A stretch of DNA of 64,000 nucleotides from CAWALV01 sp963782965 (GTDB taxonomy: Bacteria; Actinomycetota; Actinomycetes; Acidothermales; Acidothermaceae): contig CAWALV010000002.1 of the NCBI GenBank assembly GCA_963782965.1, positions 1,270,894-1,334,893 on the forward strand, written 5' to 3'. The position numbers were made by a program, and so were the translations under genes. Below, piece by piece: positions 1 through 8,710 of the stretch. Position 1 is the stretch's first letter. Every line of letters begins with the position of its first letter. The notes below the pieces were generated by a model. It was not told the origin of the DNA. It worked only from the letters and a program-made list of their open reading frames with translations, and made no database searches.

Positions 1-1
1 A

Positions 2-622
2 CGGCGTCCGATCATCTACGGCGCCCTGCTGCTCGCGGTCGGGCTGCTTCTCGCCGACCGCGCGCTCGGCCCGCACCAGACCTACCTTCCGGTGGCGGGT
101 GCACTCGTCGTGGCCGGCCTCGGCATCGGCATCACGGTCGTACCGACGGCGTTCGCCGTGGTCAACGCGGTACCCGCGGATCGGGCCGGGATGGCCAGCT
201 CGGCGGTGAACACCAGCCGCGAGATCGGCGCCGTCCTCGGCACGGCAGTGCTCGGTGCGATCGTCAACTCGACCTTGGTGGCGCACGCGACGAGTCGCCT
301 CGACGCGCTCGGCATGGGCGGCCTGAAGAGCTTCGTGACCTCGGCGATCCTCAATGGCGGCATCGGCCTGGGCGGACCGGTGTCGCAAGCGTCGTCAGAT
401 GTCCAGCAGCTGGTGCAGGCCCTTTACGACGCGTTCTACGCGGGGCTGCACGTTGCGCTGCTGCTCTCGGCGGCGACGGTGTTCATCGCTGCCGTGGTGG
501 CGGCGGTGAAGCTGCGCGACGCTCCGGCCGACGCCGGTGATGGGCCCGCTCAGCAGACGCGGTCGAGCCGCCCGGTGGCGAGGTCGAGGATGAAGCCGCC
601 TACGGAGACTTTGCCCAGGTAG
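2..622 (+). CDS. MFS drug/multidrug exporter (DHA2-like), C-terminal part
   Basis: The reading frame is open from base 2, so the gene starts before the window and only about 206 C-terminal residues are visible. They hold the last membrane segments of an MFS protein, including a stretch rich in Gly/Ala followed by VNTSREIGAVLGTAVLGAI, which is typical of the late helices of 14-TM DHA2 proton-driven exporters (EmrB/QacA type). A final hydrophobic helix near residue 165 precedes a short basic tail. The last 73 bases overlap, tail to tail, the end of the carbonic anhydrase gene on the other strand. Substrate cannot be told from this fragment. Confidence 0.8.
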   Translation, partial: RRPIIYGALLLAVGLLLADRALGPHQTYLPVAGALVVAGLGIGITVVPTAFAVVNAVPADRAGMASSAVNTSREIGAVLGTAVLGAIVNSTLVAHATSRLDALGMGGLKSFVTSAILNGGIGLGGPVSQASSDVQQLVQALYDAFYAGLHVALLLSAATVFIAAVVAAVKLRDAPADAGDGPAQQTRSSRPVARSRMKPPTETLPR

Positions 623-1110
623 GGCCAGGACCGGACTCGCTGCACGTCCTTGCGCAGCGCAGCCTCCTGGTCGGTGGTCGTGAGGAACGAGATGCTGCGG
701 GTGTCCGGCCCGCCCGCGTCGTCGATCGCCGCATGGACGTCGTCCTCGGTACCGCCCGCCATGCGGCACCGGGTGTGTGCGACCACCATGACCCGGTCGA
801 CGCCCAGCAGGTATGACGCGAGCACCAACGTACGCAGGACGTCGTCGGTGACCCGGGCGCCGGCATTGCGAAGGATCTTCGCATCGCCGGGCCGCAGGCC
901 GAGCATTCCGAGCGGATCGATGCGGGAGTCCATGCACGTCAAGACCGCGAGACCCTTCGCGGCGCGAGCTTCCAGGTCGGCGAACTCGAAGTGTTCGGCG
1001 TACACCGCGTTCGCCGCAAGCACATCGTCGAACATGGGATCGCGCATTCCCGCATCAACGGCGGAACCAGTTGCGCGATCAGTGGCGGCGGAGTGAGCGT
1101 CGGTTGGCAC
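550..1110 (-). CDS. beta-class carbonic anhydrase
   Basis: Interconverts CO2 and bicarbonate in the cytoplasm. The 186-residue protein carries the beta-class zinc and catalytic signature: C59-x-D61-x-R63 in CMDSR, and H112-x-x-C115 in HTRC. The length fits the short type common in actinobacteria (about 165-190 residues). The start used is GTG at 1110; an in-frame ATG at 1047 (MRDPMFDDVL) is also reasonable because homologs often begin near that point. Its 3' end overlaps the exporter gene by 73 bases in convergent orientation. It stands alone, so its physiological role (pH or bicarbonate supply) is inference. Confidence 0.9.
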   Translation of the reverse strand: MPTDAHSAATDRATGSAVDAGMRDPMFDDVLAANAVYAEHFEFADLEARAAKGLAVLTCMDSRIDPLGMLGLRPGDAKILRNAGARVTDDVLRTLVLASYLLGVDRVMVVAHTRCRMAGGTEDDVHAAIDDAGGPDTRSISFLTTTDQEAALRKDVQRVRSWPYLGKVSVGGFILDLATGRLDRVC

Positions 1111-1220
1111 AGTCCCGCAGCTTAACGCGCGCCCGCCGGTGATCGGGTGGCGGATCCGCGTGTCGAAGCGGGGTGGCGACCGCGTGGTGCGACGCTTCGC
1201 TCACGTGATGTCGAGATGAC

Positions 1221-1784
1221 ATGGAGGCTTCGGTGGACGCCGGTGCATCGCACGACAGTCCGTTGCTCCCGCCACCGCGGGGCGGGGCCTCACCCGGTTC
1301 CGAGCCGCCGCCCGAAGCGGCGCACGAGCATCGCCACCGCGAACACCGGCACCCGGCCCTGAAGAAGGCGGCGGAAGACCGGACGTTCGGCCAGCGCGTG
1401 GCCGACGACATCGCCGCGTTCGGTGGCTCGTGGCCGTTCATCTTCTTGTTCCTGGGAATGATCGTCGTCTGGATGTTGGTCAATACCGTCCTGTTGGAAC
1501 ACGTCATCCACCACAAGGAGTTCGATCCTTACCCCTACATCGCCTTGAACCTCTTCCTGTCCGGCCTCGCCGGCCTTCAGGCGCCGATCATCATGATGAG
1601 TCAGAACCGCGCTGCCGCCAGGGACGAAACGCTCGCCGCGCACCACTATGACGAGACCCAGAAGATCGACCAGTTGCTGCGGCAGAACACCGACCTCACG
1701 GAGAAGGTGCATAGCCTCACCGAGCACATCCACCAGCTCACCGCCGAGCTCGGGGTGCGCCTCGGCGCGGCGCCGTCCGACTGA
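1221..1784 (+). CDS. DUF1003 family membrane protein
   Basis: A 187-residue protein of the DUF1003 family. The first 50 residues are Pro/His-rich and probably disordered. Two hydrophobic helices follow (about residues 70-95 and 105-130), with the family hallmark FDPYPYIALNLFLSG between them and APIIMMSQNR after the second. The C-terminal 50 residues are heptad-like (QLLRQNTDLTEKVHSL) and likely form a coiled coil. The biochemical function of the family is not established; a cytoplasmic-membrane scaffold is a guess. ATG at 1221 fits the family length. It is transcribed alone, divergent from the carbonic anhydrase. Confidence 0.85.
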   Translation: MEASVDAGASHDSPLLPPPRGGASPGSEPPPEAAHEHRHREHRHPALKKAAEDRTFGQRVADDIAAFGGSWPFIFLFLGMIVVWMLVNTVLLEHVIHHKEFDPYPYIALNLFLSGLAGLQAPIIMMSQNRAAARDETLAAHHYDETQKIDQLLRQNTDLTEKVHSLTEHIHQLTAELGVRLGAAPSD

Positions 1785-1952
1785 CCGTGCACTCGCCGGG
1801 CCGGTGCCTCAGCACGGCGCCGCCCACAGTCGCCGACGCGAGTTCGTTTACGCGGCGCGCCTGGCGGAATGCCCTGAACGTGGTGCCGCGCAGCTGCGCC
1901 GGCTAGGGCAGACGTGCCGCGTAGCTGCGGCAGGAACGGCAGGGAGTCGGTG

Positions 1953-3062
1953 GTGCACGAAGCTGGGGAGGCCTACCGCGTATTGATCGTGACGGCTGCC
2001 ATGGGGGGCGGTCACCTCCAGGTGAGCCGCGAGCTTGCGCGCCGGCTCGGCTCCCGCGGCCACCGGGCGCAGATCGCCGACATGCTGGAGTTGATGCCGG
2101 CGCCGGCCGGGCGGTTCTTGAGATGGGTGTATCCGTGGATGGTCAGGCGGGCGCCGTGGCTCTACGACGTCGTCTACCAGCGGTTCTTCCTCGCCCGCCA
2201 AGAGCGCGCCGAGCGGGCGCAAATTCCTGTCCTGCTCGCCACGCGGGGCCTGCGCCGCGTGCTCCGCAGCTTTCGGCCCGACGTCGTCGTGTCGACCTAC
2301 CACCTGGCGGGCGTGATGGCCGCCCGCTTGAGGACGCGCGGCGAACTCGGCGTCCCCGCGGTCACCTTCATCACCACGTTCGGTGTGCACAACCTCTGGC
2401 TGCACCCGGGCACGGATCTGTACTTGACCATCACCCGTGAGGCCGCGTTGGAGGTCGCCGAGCGGCAGCGGGCCCAGCGCCGCGTCGAGGTGTGCGAGCC
2501 CGTCGTCCGGGAGAAGTTCGCCGGGACGGCGCGGCGAACGGCGACCCGCCCGGACGTCGACCGGCTCGCGTTCGTGGTGGCTGGCTCACTGGGTTTCGGG
2601 CCGGTCGAGGAAGCGGCTCGCGTCGTGGCGCAGGCCCCCGGCTGGACGCCGGTCGTGGTCTGCGGGCGCAACGAGGCCTTGCGCCGGCGCTTGTCGCGGA
2701 CGTCCGGCGTCGAGGCGTTGGGGTGGGTCGACGACATGGCCACCGAGATGGCGCAAGCCGACGTCGTCATCGACAACGCTGCGGGGTCGAGCGCCAAGGA
2801 GGCGCTGGCGCTCGGCGTGCCTGTCGTGACGTACCGGCCGATTGCGGGCCACGGCCGCGACGACGCGCGGATGATGGCCCGCGCCGGGCTGACCGACGTC
2901 GTCAGCCGGCCGCGCGAACTCCTCGCCGCACTCGAGCGGGTTACGACCGAGCCGGTGCGTACCGAGCGCGTTCGGCGCGGGCGCGCGTTGTTCGGCACCG
3001 ACCCCGTGACGTACATCGAACGGATAGCTTCAGGAGGCGCTGTTGTGGTCGCGAGCGCATGA
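1953..3062 (+). CDS. MGDG-synthase-like glycosyltransferase (GT28/GT-B fold)
   Basis: Predicted GT-B glycosyltransferase that would move a sugar from a nucleotide donor to a membrane lipid. The N-terminus has the MGDG-synthase-type loop TAAMGGGHLQVSRELARRL, and the C-terminal half carries a donor-binding region with DNAAGSSAKEALALGVPVV. This matches diacylglycerol galactosyl/glucosyltransferases and related proteins. GTG at 1953 was chosen because AGGGAG lies six bases upstream; GTG 1950 and GTG 1914 are alternatives. The next gene, an NAD-dependent sugar epimerase, starts inside its last codons, so the pair probably makes a sugar nucleotide and uses it in lipid or cell-surface glycosylation. 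Sugar and acceptor are unknown. Confidence 0.75.
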   Translation: MHEAGEAYRVLIVTAAMGGGHLQVSRELARRLGSRGHRAQIADMLELMPAPAGRFLRWVYPWMVRRAPWLYDVVYQRFFLARQERAERAQIPVLLATRGLRRVLRSFRPDVVVSTYHLAGVMAARLRTRGELGVPAVTFITTFGVHNLWLHPGTDLYLTITREAALEVAERQRAQRRVEVCEPVVREKFAGTARRTATRPDVDRLAFVVAGSLGFGPVEEAARVVAQAPGWTPVVVCGRNEALRRRLSRTSGVEALGWVDDMATEMAQADVVIDNAAGSSAKEALALGVPVVTYRPIAGHGRDDARMMARAGLTDVVSRPRELLAALERVTTEPVRTERVRRGRALFGTDPVTYIERIASGGAVVVASA

Positions 3063-4071
3063 GCCGGTCGCCCCGCGGATGAGGGCGGCGCGCGCCCCGT
3101 TGGTCTTGATCACCGGAGGCGCCGGCTTCGTGGGCAACAACCTCGTACGCCGCTTGCACGGGTGGCGGGTGCGGGTCGTCGACAACCTGTCCGCGGGCAC
3201 CCGCGCCAGCAGCCTGCCTGCCGATGTCGAGTTCGTGGCAGCCGATATCCGCGACGGCAACGCGATCGGCCGTGCTGTGCGCGGTGCCGACGCCGTCGTC
3301 CACCTTGCCGCTGCTGGTTCCGTCGTCGACTCCGTGGCCGACCCGGCGACGAACTTCGACGTCAACGTCCGTGGCACCCTGGCGGTCTTGGATGCCGCGC
3401 GGGTAGCCGGTGTCGAGCGTGTGGTGTTCGCCTCGACCGGCGGTGCACTGATCGGTGACGCACCACCGCCGGTCGACGAGCAGTCTGCGCCCCGCCCACT
3501 CTCGCCGTACGGCGCCAGCAAAGCAGCTGCCGAAGCGTACTGCCACGCGTACGCGAAGTCGTATGGCATGCGCACGATCATGTTGCGGTTCGCGAATCTG
3601 TATGGTCCGTTCAGCGCGCACAAGAAGGGCGCGGTCACTGCGTTCTTCCGCGCCTTACATGACGGCAAGCCCTTGGTCGTCTACGGTGACGGGCGCTCGA
3701 CGCGCGACTACATCCACGTCGATGATGTTTGCGCGGCGATCGAGGCTGCGCTGCACCGCGACGTCCCGGGCGGTTCCGCTATGCATCTTGCGACCGGCAC
3801 CGAGACGAGCGTCGAGCGGTTGGCCGATCTGTGCCGGTCGGTTGCCGGCCGCCGGCCCGGGTATCCGGTGGAGTACCGGCCGGCGCGCGCCGGCGAGGTC
3901 GAGCGCAACACGGCGCGCGCCGATCTCGCGCGGCGAGTGCTCGGCTTCCGCCCTACCGTGGCGCTGCGGGACGGCTTGGAACAAACCTGGAACTGGTACG
4001 TGGCGAATGTGTTCACGGCCGTGAACCAGCCGCCTGCGTCACCGTCAGCGGGCGTCGGAGTGCCGGCGTGA
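3043..4071 (+). CDS. NAD-dependent nucleotide-sugar epimerase/dehydratase
   Basis: Extended short-chain dehydrogenase of the UDP-glucose 4-epimerase class. GGAGFVG near residues 25-31 binds NAD, SPYGASKAAAEAY gives the catalytic Tyr-x-x-x-Lys, and RFANLYGP and GDGRSTRDYIHVDD are typical substrate-domain motifs. About 330-342 residues is the normal family length. A perfect AGGAGG at 3032-3037 sits five bases before TTG 3043, favouring that rare start; ATG 3079 is the other choice. The start lies 20 bases inside the preceding glycosyltransferase gene, implying translational coupling. Whether it is a galactose epimerase or acts on another sugar cannot be told. Confidence 0.8.
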   Translation: MWSRAHEPVAPRMRAARAPLVLITGGAGFVGNNLVRRLHGWRVRVVDNLSAGTRASSLPADVEFVAADIRDGNAIGRAVRGADAVVHLAAAGSVVDSVADPATNFDVNVRGTLAVLDAARVAGVERVVFASTGGALIGDAPPPVDEQSAPRPLSPYGASKAAAEAYCHAYAKSYGMRTIMLRFANLYGPFSAHKKGAVTAFFRALHDGKPLVVYGDGRSTRDYIHVDDVCAAIEAALHRDVPGGSAMHLATGTETSVERLADLCRSVAGRRPGYPVEYRPARAGEVERNTARADLARRVLGFRPTVALRDGLEQTWNWYVANVFTAVNQPPASPSAGVGVPA

Positions 4072-5298
4072 CTCCAGGAGCTCGTCGAGTTCCTTGCTCA
4101 GTCGATCCCTCCAGGCGGCAATCTGTTGCTGGCGCTCGTCCAGTTCCCGCTCGAGAGGTTCGAGGGTCATCCGCTCACGCGCGGGCAATGCTTGCAAGGC
4201 GCGTAGCTCCGATTCGTGGTGGGCCGACATTTCGGCCATGAGCGGAGCGAGCCGGGCCAACTGCTCGCGCGCCCGGGCCACCAGACGGTCGAGCTCCTGT
4301 GCCGTCGGGGCGGTGTGAGCGCTGCCCGTCGAGCGCCCGCTGATGCGGCACGAAGTCACGGTATTTTCGGCTTCCACGAGCAATCGCTCGATCTCTTCGG
4401 TCGTCTGATAGGCGATGCCTTCGTCCCTGCGGCGCTGCATCGCAGCGAGCTGCCCCGTCACGAGCGGCGACCGGGCCAGGCTGAGCACTCCGAACGCCAT
4501 GACGCATAGCGCTGCGATCTCTCCGACCAGTGACGTCGGTGAGACATGGAGCTTTCCGTGCAGCACGGTCACGCCGATCAACAACCCGACCAGCGGCTCG
4601 ACCGTAGCGAGCGATGGGAACGACGCGGTGAGCGGCGCCATCTCATACGCGCTTTGGATGAGGAGCGCACCGTAGAGGGCGGCGACGATCAGCAGATAGG
4701 GCTGCCAGTGCAAGAACATGCCGCCGACGCCCTCCCGGTGGAGGAGAGCGAGTGAGGTCTCGGTCAGCGAGGCCTGCAAGCCGAAGAGCATGCCGGCGGC
4801 TGTTCCGAGCAGGCCGGCCGCTCGCACAGCGCCGGCTCCTCGTGCGATCTGGACGATCACGAATACGCAGACAGCGACGGCCGCGGCCGCGGCGCCCCAC
4901 GACAGAGTCGAAGCCCGCAGCGGATGACCCTTGTGCGGGTGCCCGATCGCGATGAACGCGGCGAGTCCGACGGCCGTGGCGATCGCGCTCAACCAGTCGC
5001 GCGCGGGAATGCGCAACCGGTTCAGCAAGGTCGCGAGAGGCAGCGCGAAAACGAGGCGCACGGTGAACAGCGGCTGCACCAGCGCGACGCCGCCCTTGCC
5101 GATCGCGGCGGCACCGAACATGTTGCCCAGCACCGACGCGCCGATACCGGCCAGCCAGAGGCGCCGCCGGACGAGCCAGAGGAGCAGCGCGAAGGAAAGG
5201 GTCTTTTCCGGTGGCGCGGCCGAAGCCGCGCGCTGCTGAACCACCGAGCCCAGTGCGAACAAGAACCCGGCGGTGATTGCCGCAAGGAAGACCCACAT
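4045..5298 (-). CDS. DMT/NIPA-like membrane transporter with C-terminal coiled coil
   Basis: About nine or ten hydrophobic segments occupy residues 1-280, beginning MWVFLAAITAGFLFALGSVV, in the pattern of drug/metabolite (EamA or NIPA-like) transporters. The last roughly 130 residues are hydrophilic and rich in Glu, Arg and Leu, with heptads (EIERLLVEAE; ELDRLVARAREQLARL), so a cytoplasmic coiled coil is likely. ATG 5298 is preferred because it starts at the first membrane helix; an upstream in-frame start at 5349 would add 17 residues. The 3' end overlaps the epimerase gene by 27 bases. It is paralogous to, and divergent from, the gene at 5422. Substrate unknown. Confidence 0.7.
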   Translation of the reverse strand: MWVFLAAITAGFLFALGSVVQQRAASAAPPEKTLSFALLLWLVRRRLWLAGIGASVLGNMFGAAAIGKGGVALVQPLFTVRLVFALPLATLLNRLRIPARDWLSAIATAVGLAAFIAIGHPHKGHPLRASTLSWGAAAAAVAVCVFVIVQIARGAGAVRAAGLLGTAAGMLFGLQASLTETSLALLHREGVGGMFLHWQPYLLIVAALYGALLIQSAYEMAPLTASFPSLATVEPLVGLLIGVTVLHGKLHVSPTSLVGEIAALCVMAFGVLSLARSPLVTGQLAAMQRRRDEGIAYQTTEEIERLLVEAENTVTSCRISGRSTGSAHTAPTAQELDRLVARAREQLARLAPLMAEMSAHHESELRALQALPARERMTLEPLERELDERQQQIAAWRDRLSKELDELLESRRHSDAR

Positions 5299-5421
5299 CG
5301 TTGCTCTGCCTACCCGCCCTGCCGCATGACCACTCGGTCGCTTGACCACTCGGCGCAGGGCCAGCGAGGTGTGGCCAGCCCGCGTGGCGTCGGCTGGCGC
5401 CGTCGCGGGTACGGCGAGGAC

Positions 5422-6396
5422 ATGGCCAACATGGGTGTTGCGATCGGTGCTGCGATCGTGGCCGGCGGTTTCCTTGCCACCACGGGCGTTCTTCAGCAGC
5501 GGGCCGCAAGCGCCCGGCCAGAGGGTGAGGCGTTGTCGCTTCGGCTCTTCTCCTCGCTGCTGCGAAACCGGCTATGGCTCCTCGGGTTGGCCGCGGGCGT
5601 GGCGTCCTACGCGTTCCAAGCCGTGGCGCTCGCTTTCGGGCCGCTCGCACTGGTGCAGCCGATCTTCTTGAGCGAGCTGCTCTTCGCCGTGCCGATCTCG
5701 GTGCGGCTCTACAAGATGCGCCTGCACGCACGCGAATGGCTGGGCGTCGTCACCGTTGCGGCAGGGCTCGGCATCGGCGTCATCTCCGCGTGGCCACAAC
5801 CGGGGAACCCGCTGGCGCCGCTGGTCTCTTGGTTCATCGCGATCGGCATCGTCGCGGTCGCGGCCGGAGCGGCGGTATTCGTCGGACGCCGACGTGCCCA
5901 AGGTGCGGTCCGCTCGTCGCTCTACGCCTTCGCGGCGGCCGTCGTGATGGCGTTGCAGTCGGCTCTACTTGCCGCCACGGTTGCACTCCTCAAGCGCGGT
6001 GTGGTCGACGTGTTCACCGCGTGGCAGTCGTACGCGCTCGTGCCGGTCACGGTCGTCGGCGTGCTGCTCGTGCAGAGCGCCTATCAAGCCGGCCCGCTTG
6101 CCGCGAGCATGCCGGTGATCGACGCCTCGGAGCCGTCGGTGGCGATCGTCTTGGGCGTCGCCCTCTTCGGGGAGACGATCCGCACCGCCGCCTGGAACCT
6201 CACCGGCACGGCCATCGGGTTGAGCCTGTTCTTCCTCGGCATCGTGGTGCTCGACACCTCACCCGTCGTCCACCGCTTGCAACAAAAGCAGGAGAAGCGG
6301 CAGGAGCAAGCGGGCGAGGCCTCGGAAGGCTCAGCACCGGGTGACGCATCCGACGGCGAGTCGGACGACGACGTGGCCAGGCAGGCCGCCAAGTAG
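5422..6396 (+). CDS. DMT/NIPA-like membrane transporter (paralog of the divergent neighbour)
   Basis: A 324-residue protein with about nine membrane helices. It starts MANMGVAIGAAIVAGGFLAT, has the shared motif QQRAAS after helix 1 as in its divergent paralog, and has ALVQPIFLSELLFAVPI in helix 3. The last 45 residues are acidic and charged. ATG 5422 or ATG 5431 are both served by GAGGA at 5416-5420; the open frame runs further upstream but lacks membrane-protein character there. Only about 120 bases separate it from the opposite gene, so they probably share a divergent promoter and may work as a heteromeric pair (inference). The stop codon lies in a 27-base tandem duplication. Confidence 0.7.
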   Translation: MANMGVAIGAAIVAGGFLATTGVLQQRAASARPEGEALSLRLFSSLLRNRLWLLGLAAGVASYAFQAVALAFGPLALVQPIFLSELLFAVPISVRLYKMRLHAREWLGVVTVAAGLGIGVISAWPQPGNPLAPLVSWFIAIGIVAVAAGAAVFVGRRRAQGAVRSSLYAFAAAVVMALQSALLAATVALLKRGVVDVFTAWQSYALVPVTVVGVLLVQSAYQAGPLAASMPVIDASEPSVAIVLGVALFGETIRTAAWNLTGTAIGLSLFFLGIVVLDTSPVVHRLQQKQEKRQEQAGEASEGSAPGDASDGESDDDVARQAAK

Positions 6397-6423
6397 GACG
6401 TGGCCAGGCAGGCCGCCAAGTAG
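6370..6423 (+). repeat. perfect 27-bp tandem duplication across a stop codon
   Basis: Two identical 27-base copies lie head to tail (6370-6396 and 6397-6423); each ends with TAG. The unit is nine codons, so the duplication neither shifts the frame nor lengthens the transporter: the first copy supplies the real stop, the second is 3' untranslated. Confidence 0.95.
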
Positions 6424-6439
6424 CCGGCGGCTACCAGGG

Positions 6440-6619
6440 CTACCAGAGTTCGCTGCCGGTGAGCACGTAGAGGAACGGCACGAGCGGGAAGATCAAGAAC
6501 ACCGCCCATGCGACTTTCGTCCCGCCCTCGATGTCCGTCCGTTTCGCCAGGTCGATCCAGGCGAGGACGACCGCGATGGGGTGAAAGATGCAAACGATCA
6601 GTTCGAGTATCTTCTTCAT
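6440..6619 (-). CDS. small PLDc_N-type membrane protein
   Basis: A 59-residue protein with two hydrophobic helices and the pattern of the phospholipase D-nuclease N-terminal (PLDc_N) family: AVVLAWIDLAKR after helix 1, then WAVFLIFPLVPFLYVLTG. Such free-standing two-helix proteins are widespread in actinobacteria and have no enzymatic PLD domain; their role is unknown. ATG 6619 opens a compact gene, whereas the longer open frame upstream lies antisense to the aldolase gene and is not protein-like. It is convergent with the DMT gene, 43 bases away. Confidence 0.7.
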   Translation of the reverse strand: MKKILELIVCIFHPIAVVLAWIDLAKRTDIEGGTKVAWAVFLIFPLVPFLYVLTGSELW

Positions 6620-6730
6620 GCCCCTCGTGTGCCCCGGAGCGTCCTCCGAAACCGTAGCGCCGGGGCGGTAGTATTCGGCCTCGCTCCAGACGTTTTCACG
6701 TTCACCGCCGCCCGACAGGAAGGTAGCGAC

Positions 6731-7411
6731 GTGCCCGAGGCACCGGCTGCCGAAACGGCCGCCATGTCGTCTGCCGAGTTCGTGGCGCAGCTCACCTCGC
6801 TGCGCATCGTGCCTGTCGTCGTCCTCGATCGGGCGGACGACGCCGTGCCACTCGCCGAGGCGCTCGCGGCAGGTGGCATCGGGTGCATGGAAATCACGTT
6901 CCGTACCGCCGCTGCTGCCGCGGCGATCTCGTCGGTCGCCAACAGGTCGGACGTCGTGGTCGGTGCCGGCACGGTGACCTCCGTAGCTCAGGCCGACGCC
7001 GCGAGGCAAGCAGGCGCCCGTTTCATCGTGTCTCCCGGTTTCGACGCGGACGTCGATGCCCGGTGCCGAGACCTCGCCGTGCCTTATTTGCCCGGTGTCG
7101 CGACCGCCACCGAGATCATGCGCGCCCGCGCGGCGGGTCTCGACGTCCTGAAGCTCTTCCCGGCGGAGGCGCTCGGCGGGCTGGCCACGCTGAAGGCGCT
7201 GGCGGCGCCGTTTCCCGACGTCCGTTTCGTGCCGACCGGCGGCATCGACGCCGCGCTTGCCGTGGGCTATCTCGCGCATCCTTCGGTGCTGGCAGTCGGC
7301 GGCAGTTGGATGGTGCCGCGAGATGCGATCGCTCGCGGCGCGTGGGACGAGATCGAGACCCTGGCGCGAGGAGCCGCATACATAGCGGGCAGGCAGGACG
7401 AGGAGCCGTGA
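6731..7411 (+). CDS. eda: KDPG/KHG aldolase
   Basis: Class I aldolase splitting 2-keto-3-deoxy-6-phosphogluconate to pyruvate and glyceraldehyde 3-phosphate (Entner-Doudoroff and hexuronate/keto-deoxy sugar breakdown). The 226-residue protein has the family active site: E54 in MEITFRT, R58, and the Schiff-base lysine K141 in LKLFPAE, plus the phosphate-binding PTGGI. GTG 6731 is the start, supported by AGGAAGG at 6717-6723 with seven bases spacing; ATG 6764 is possible. The stop and the ATG of the kinase share a base (TGATG), so the two enzymes are translationally coupled. Confidence 0.9.
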   Translation: MPEAPAAETAAMSSAEFVAQLTSLRIVPVVVLDRADDAVPLAEALAAGGIGCMEITFRTAAAAAAISSVANRSDVVVGAGTVTSVAQADAARQAGARFIVSPGFDADVDARCRDLAVPYLPGVATATEIMRARAAGLDVLKLFPAEALGGLATLKALAAPFPDVRFVPTGGIDAALAVGYLAHPSVLAVGGSWMVPRDAIARGAWDEIETLARGAAYIAGRQDEEP

Positions 7412-8514
7412 TGGGTGAGCTGGCGATCAGGCCGGCAGCGGAGTGCCGCTATGACCTCGTGTCGTTGGGCGAGGTCATGCTCCGGCTCGATCCGGGGGAG
7501 GATCGGGTGCGCAATGCGCGCCAGTTCCGGGTGTGGGAAGGCGGTGGCGAGTACAACGTCGCGCGCGGACTCCGCCGGTGCTTCGGCATGCGCACCGCGA
7601 TCGTCACCAGCCTCGCCGATAACGACATCGGCCGGCTCGTCGAAGACCTCATGCTCCAGGGCGGCGTCGACCAGACGTTCGTCAGCTGGGTGCCCTACGA
7701 CGGCGTCGGGCGCAGCGTGCGGAACGGGCTCAACTTCACCGAACGCGGCTTCGGCCTGCGCGGGGCACTCGGCATATCGGATCGCGGCCACACCGCAGCC
7801 GCACAGATGCCGGTCGATGCCGTCGATTGGGAGCACTTGTTCGGAGAGTTGGGGGTCCGCTGGTTTCACACCGGCGGCATCTTCGCCGGGCTTTCGGAGA
7901 CGACGCCCGCTGTCGTCGAATCGGCGATGGCTGCCGCGCGCAAGCACGGCACGGTTATCTCCTACGACCTCAATTACCGGCCGAGCCTTTGGAAAGCGGT
8001 CGGCGGCCAGGCGCGGGCGCAGGAAGTCAACAAGCGGTTGGCTTCCTACGTCGACGTGATGATCGGCAACGAGGAGGACTTCACCGCGTGCCTCGGGCTC
8101 GCGGTGCCGGGCGCCGACGAGCACCTGCAGACCCTGCCGATCGAGGGCTTCAAGTCGATGATTTCGGCGGCCGCCGTGGCCTTCCCGAACTTCAAGGTCA
8201 TCGCGACGACGTTGCGCGGCGTGCGCAGCGCTACTCGCAACGACTGGAGCGGCATCGCGTGGTCGGCGGACGGCGGGTTCGCGCAGGCGACGGCCCGCAC
8301 CGACGTGGAGATTCTGGACCGGGTCGGCGGCGGTGACTCGTTCGCGTCCGGGCTCATCTACGGGCTGCTGCAAGAGATGCCGTTGGCGATGGCGGTCGAA
8401 TACGGTGCGGCGCACGGCGCGCTGGCTATGACCACTGCGGGTGATACGTCGACCGCCCGTCTCGCCGACGTCGAGGCACTGGTCAAGGGCAGCGGCGCGC
8501 GCGTCCAACGCTGA
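7411..8514 (+). CDS. PfkB-family sugar kinase, probable 2-keto-3-deoxygluconate kinase
   Basis: Ribokinase-fold kinase of 367 residues. GGGEYNVARGL near the N-terminus is the substrate-binding motif, NEEDF lies in the middle, and the second PfkB signature DRVGGGDSFASGLIYGLL contains the catalytic Asp. Position directly after, and coupled to, KDPG aldolase strongly suggests that it phosphorylates 2-keto-3-deoxygluconate to feed the aldolase. It is a little longer than typical KDG kinases (about 310-345) because of an insert around residues 215-245, so another keto-sugar substrate is possible. GAGGAG precedes ATG 7411. Confidence 0.82.
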   Translation: MGELAIRPAAECRYDLVSLGEVMLRLDPGEDRVRNARQFRVWEGGGEYNVARGLRRCFGMRTAIVTSLADNDIGRLVEDLMLQGGVDQTFVSWVPYDGVGRSVRNGLNFTERGFGLRGALGISDRGHTAAAQMPVDAVDWEHLFGELGVRWFHTGGIFAGLSETTPAVVESAMAAARKHGTVISYDLNYRPSLWKAVGGQARAQEVNKRLASYVDVMIGNEEDFTACLGLAVPGADEHLQTLPIEGFKSMISAAAVAFPNFKVIATTLRGVRSATRNDWSGIAWSADGGFAQATARTDVEILDRVGGGDSFASGLIYGLLQEMPLAMAVEYGAAHGALAMTTAGDTSTARLADVEALVKGSGARVQR

Positions 8515-8560
8515 GTTCGTCACCACGGCCTCGGCGCTCGACCCACTGGCGACCGCGCCG

Positions 8561-8683
8561 GTGTGTCGCCCGCGAATGTGGCGTTTCGCGAGGCGTGGCC
8601 GCGGTGTGTCGCCCGCGAATGTGGCGTTTCGCGGGCGTGGCCGCGGTGTGCTCGCCCGCGAATCGTGGCGTTTCGCGGGGCGG
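8561..8683. repeat. three tandem copies of a ~42-bp GC-rich repeat
   Basis: Copies start at 8561, 8604 and 8646. Each contains the core CCCGCGAATGTGGCGTTTCG (third copy with one inserted C) followed by a GGCGTGGCCGCGG-like tail; spacing is 43 and 42 bases. The array fills the space between two convergent genes. A closely related core occurs in opposite orientation at 16251-16323, so this is a dispersed repeat family in the genome. Confidence 0.9.
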
Positions 8684-8710
8684 AGGGTTGCGTCGATGAA
8701 GGGGCGATGC

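Noticed and set aside
4924..5421. Upstream extension of the plus-strand DMT frame
   Set aside because: Lies antisense to the membrane helices of the divergent transporter and is hydrophilic low-complexity sequence; the membrane protein clearly starts near 5422.
8561..8683. CRISPR array
   Set aside because: The three units are near-identical over their full length, with no unique spacers and no cas genes nearby.
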